From the NCBI GenBank assembly GCA_017623055.1, contig JAGAPX010000034.1, positions 1-64,000 of the forward strand: a stretch of DNA of 64,000 nt, given 5' to 3'. Of this stretch, positions 61,201 through 64,000 are shown one piece after another; position 1 is the first letter of the stretch; each line of letters opens with the position of its first letter. The DNA is from Phascolarctobacterium sp. (GTDB lineage Bacteria > Bacillota > Negativicutes > Acidaminococcales > Acidaminococcaceae). The notes under the pieces were generated by a model. The model was given only the letters and a program-made list of their open reading frames with translations, was not told the origin of the DNA and did no database searches. The translations under genes were made by a program, and so were the position numbers.

Positions 61201-64000
61201 ATGACTAAGAAAAAGAAGACCTTGAGAGCAGCCGTATTGGCTTCTATTTTCGCGATGGCGTTTAGTGCTACTGCGTGGGGGGCAACATATGGAACTGTAG
61301 ATATTGATGGCTACGGCTCTAGTGAGATACAAAGCGTATTAAATGATCCTAATTCTGGTATATTTTATGATGGGGGATGGTATGCTCCCGATGGGAAGTT
61401 TTATTATTCAATAAATGGTCAGATAAAGTCGGTAGATGATATAGCCGATATACCATCTGATGATAGAAATGTTTTGTATGGAAAAGGTTTAGATCATAAT
61501 GAGCAAGCTGATTCTGTTGAAGATACCACTAAGGTACCTAGTTATGTGGGATATTTTGATAAGAATGGTTTTAATTCAAAAAGTGTTAGTGATATGCTTG
61601 CTGATAATTTAAAATTTAACAGTGATTTGGTGCGAACTGTATCAGAATGGGAAGAAGTTAATAGAAAAGCGACAGATAAGTATTTAAATGAGCAAATTTC
61701 TCAGATAGATCTTAGTTATGACTTGGAAAGTAATAAATTAACTTTTGTTACTGGTAGAGATAATACAAACGGAAATCCTGTTATTAATACAATAGATTTG
61801 AATGGGTTAGTAGAGAGAGATAATGGCTTATCCATTAACGGGAGTGTTTTAACACTGACTGTGAGTGATAAATCTGGTGAACAGGTTACAGGCAGAGCAG
61901 ACATTTCGAGTTATGTTCAAGGAGTAGTTAATAATAGTGTAAGCATATCGGGAGATACTATTACTGTCAATAACGGTGGTACTACTCAAACATTAACAGA
62001 TAAATACATTACGGGATTTGAACAAATTATTAGTGATAAAGGAATAATTAGTACTACCATAACTAGAAATAATGCAAGTGAAATTACAGATACATTGGAT
62101 ATATCTGATTATGTAAAGACACAAATTTTAAATAATGCTGGTAATGGTTATTATAATAATACAACAACAACGATAAACGAAGCTATAACAAACATTAATA
62201 GTACTATCGGTGATACAAATAATTTCAATAATAATATAAAAAATGAAGGTGGTACTACGACAACAGTAGTAGAAGCTATTAATAATACCTATGATGTTGC
62301 TAAAAAACATAACACTGTAATAGCTGGTGACAATATTATTGTTGATAGTACGGGTACGAATGATGATGGAGGAATAGAATATAAAGTTTCTTTAGGAACT
62401 GAATTGTCTGGTTTAGAGAAAGTAAGTACAAGAGAAGTTATTACTGAAAAGATTACTTTGGGTGAAAGTGAGAATAGTACTGCAATTACTTACGAACAGC
62501 ATAATAATGAGTATAGAATAAAATATGGTGATAACTATGTTGCCAATCTTAATGATGGTATGAAATATGGTGCTGATGCCGGTGAGGATTTAACTTTAAA
62601 CCTTAATGAAAAACTAAATATTAAGGGTGGAAGTAATATCAATACGATTGCAAGTGTTGTTGATGGTATTGCACAAATTGAAGTCAATTTGGACGAGAAT
62701 ATTGTTGTGAACTCTGTCAATACTCAAGTTCTATATTCAAACAATATATATTCTGATGCTGCTACAATAACAACAATCTATACTGACAATGTTTATGCTG
62801 GTGCTATTGATACCAAGATTTTGTATGCAGATAAGATTGATGCTGATGAAGCGGAAATAGATACATTACACTCTAAAAATATTTACTCTGATTCCGTAAG
62901 CACAAAAGTATTGTATTCTGATAATATCTATTCAGATGCTGGAACTATTGATAATTTGTACTCTAACTATGTTGATTCCAATGTAGTATCTACAAATACG
63001 CTCACATTAAAGGGCAACTCTCAAAATACTGATGTCACTTTTAACGATGCGGCAGATGGAAATGATGGTGCTAGAGGTCGTATTGAGTACAAAGATAGCT
63101 CTGGTGTTAGCCAGCAAGTTGCCAACCTTAATGATGGTAAAACTTTTGCTGGTGATTATGGTAGTGCCTTTGTTAAATTGCAAGATGGTGTAAACATCAT
63201 AGGTGGAGCTAATGTTCAAAATCTTTCCGAGGGCAATATCGGTGTTATAGCTGAAGCTAATAATGATGGTAGTGCAACGCTGAATGTTAAGTTGGCAAAA
63301 GACATAGCAGGTCTTGATTCTGTAGAATCTAACATAGTAAATGTTAATAACACACTTACTGTAGGTGATACTAATACTAATATTACCGTTACTAAAGATA
63401 CCATTAACATCAACAACAAAACACAAATTACTGAAAATGGAATTAACATCAATAATAAAGTAATTGTTGAAGAAAACAAAGTAGATGTTGGTGGCAACCG
63501 CATTGAAAATGTAGCTGATGGGGTAAATCCGACTGACGCAGTTAATGTGAGACAATTGGACAAACTCGGCAACCGCGTTGATAAGGTAGGTGCTGGTGCC
63601 GCGGCTCTGGCAGCTCTTCATCCGCTAGACTTTGACCCTGATGATAAGCTTAGCTTTAGCGCAGGTGTAGGTAATTACGGCAGCGAAACTGCTACTGCAC
63701 TTGGTGCGTTCTATCGTCCTTCTGAAAAAGTTATGCTTAGCGCAGCTGGTACCATGGGTAATGGAGAAAATATGGTTAACTTGGGGGTAACCTTCGCTTT
63801 GGATAAAACTAATAATGTTTCCAATAGTCGCGTGGCGATGGCTCGTGAAATTCAAGATTTGAAGTCTCATATTGTTAAGCAAGATGCGCAAATTGCTGAA
63901 TTAATTGCCTTGGTTGGACAGTTGACTGGGAAATCAATTGGTCAGAGTGAAGATAGTATTATGTTCCCGGATGTTCCTGAAAATCATTGGGCATACGATT
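61201..64000 (+). CDS. Trimeric autotransporter adhesin (YadA-like) with C-terminal SLH domain, cut by window end
   Basis: The frame is open for 933 codons and runs off the right edge. A signal peptide ('MTKKKKTLRAAVLASIFAM', cleavage near 'AWGA') is followed by an AT-rich passenger. Two 'ANLNDG' modules (about residues 445 and 640) and a run of about 15-residue repeats of the type 'VLYSDNIYSDA' (about 504-600) make up the stalk. 'NPTDAVNVRQL' (about 775) is the YadA neck, and residues ~800-865 are the trimeric beta-barrel anchor. Unlike classical autotransporters the chain continues: a coiled coil (about 870-910) and the start of an SLH domain ('FPDVPENHWAYD', from 922). SLH domains of diderm Firmicutes bind peptidoglycan, so the tail may tie the outer membrane to the wall. 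Confidence 0.9.
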   Translation, partial: MTKKKKTLRAAVLASIFAMAFSATAWGATYGTVDIDGYGSSEIQSVLNDPNSGIFYDGGWYAPDGKFYYSINGQIKSVDDIADIPSDDRNVLYGKGLDHNEQADSVEDTTKVPSYVGYFDKNGFNSKSVSDMLADNLKFNSDLVRTVSEWEEVNRKATDKYLNEQISQIDLSYDLESNKLTFVTGRDNTNGNPVINTIDLNGLVERDNGLSINGSVLTLTVSDKSGEQVTGRADISSYVQGVVNNSVSISGDTITVNNGGTTQTLTDKYITGFEQIISDKGIISTTITRNNASEITDTLDISDYVKTQILNNAGNGYYNNTTTTINEAITNINSTIGDTNNFNNNIKNEGGTTTTVVEAINNTYDVAKKHNTVIAGDNIIVDSTGTNDDGGIEYKVSLGTELSGLEKVSTREVITEKITLGESENSTAITYEQHNNEYRIKYGDNYVANLNDGMKYGADAGEDLTLNLNEKLNIKGGSNINTIASVVDGIAQIEVNLDENIVVNSVNTQVLYSNNIYSDAATITTIYTDNVYAGAIDTKILYADKIDADEAEIDTLHSKNIYSDSVSTKVLYSDNIYSDAGTIDNLYSNYVDSNVVSTNTLTLKGNSQNTDVTFNDAADGNDGARGRIEYKDSSGVSQQVANLNDGKTFAGDYGSAFVKLQDGVNIIGGANVQNLSEGNIGVIAEANNDGSATLNVKLAKDIAGLDSVESNIVNVNNTLTVGDTNTNITVTKDTININNKTQITENGININNKVIVEENKVDVGGNRIENVADGVNPTDAVNVRQLDKLGNRVDKVGAGAAALAALHPLDFDPDDKLSFSAGVGNYGSETATALGAFYRPSEKVMLSAAGTMGNGENMVNLGVTFALDKTNNVSNSRVAMAREIQDLKSHIVKQDAQIAELIALVGQLTGKSIGQSEDSIMFPDVPENHWAYD

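Noticed and set aside
62701-63000. Repeats in the adhesin considered as a CRISPR-like array
   Set aside because: The repeats are protein-coding, degenerate and without spacers.

Overview
The window reads as chromosomal DNA of a strictly anaerobic, diderm Firmicute of the class Negativicutes, most like the Acidaminococcaceae (Phascolarctobacterium/Acidaminococcus type). The genus is inference. The support is the mix of Firmicute features (AGGAGG ribosome sites, T-box and TPP leaders, YybS-GdpP-RplI cluster, parS) with an outer-membrane trimeric autotransporter that carries an SLH domain, a combination expected in Negativicutes. An [FeFe]-hydrogenase maturase gene, a DcuC carrier and several peptidases fit an anaerobic amino-acid and dicarboxylate fermenter.

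Layout. 1-4763: branched-chain amino-acid ABC operon (livK end, livH, livM, livG, livF) plus a CBS-ACT protein and a DUF951 protein; livG has an in-frame TAA stop. 4816-10565: two exported proteins, ychF, a PHP phosphatase, a MATE pump and an orphan HExxH protein. 10627-13265: copper chaperone and CopA ATPase (minus strand) with a ~120-bp hairpin repeat before each. 13587-16868: DUF1847 protein, a ClC antiporter and hydE. 16966-20078: TPP riboswitch and thiSFGH. 20176-24648: an M20 peptidase, then a pantothenate operon (DUF2520 gene, panB, panC, panD) behind a structured leader. 24702-30115: membrane protein, cyclophilin, cold-shock protein, TrmB regulator with lysA, and dnaB. 30538-32358: CofE-like ligase, repeat, tRNA-Lys, tautomerase. 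32475-36070: tryptophan T-box and trpDCFA, without trpB, trpE or trpG. 36131-42368: CNNM/CorC protein, small membrane protein, gluQ, then DUF2232-gdpP-rplI. 42374-46279: repeat, two M20 peptidases and a lone DhaK-like protein. 46403-50355: a TrpXYZ-like ABC transporter with two tandem binding proteins. 50413-54225 (minus): patatin, M19 dipeptidase, DcuC carrier, DtxR-type regulator. 54354-55424: an FkbM methyltransferase gene with a perfect parS site inside it. 55649-60712: iron-type ABC transporter and a second binding protein. 61201 to the edge: the autotransporter, cut off by the window end.

Together the region is mostly nutrient uptake (four ABC binding proteins next to permeases, plus one related spare), peptide hydrolysis, and cofactor and amino-acid synthesis (thiamin, pantothenate, lysine, tryptophan) under RNA-level control. 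parS, dnaB, rplI, gdpP and ychF suggest an origin-proximal position.

Most worth checking: the dispersed hairpin repeat whose outer arms differ between copies yet stay self-complementary; the autotransporter with an SLH domain after its barrel; the livG nonsense codon; parS inside a gene; the uncharacterised pan leader; and the trp operon lacking trpB. No CRISPR array, prophage, insertion sequence or rRNA was seen.
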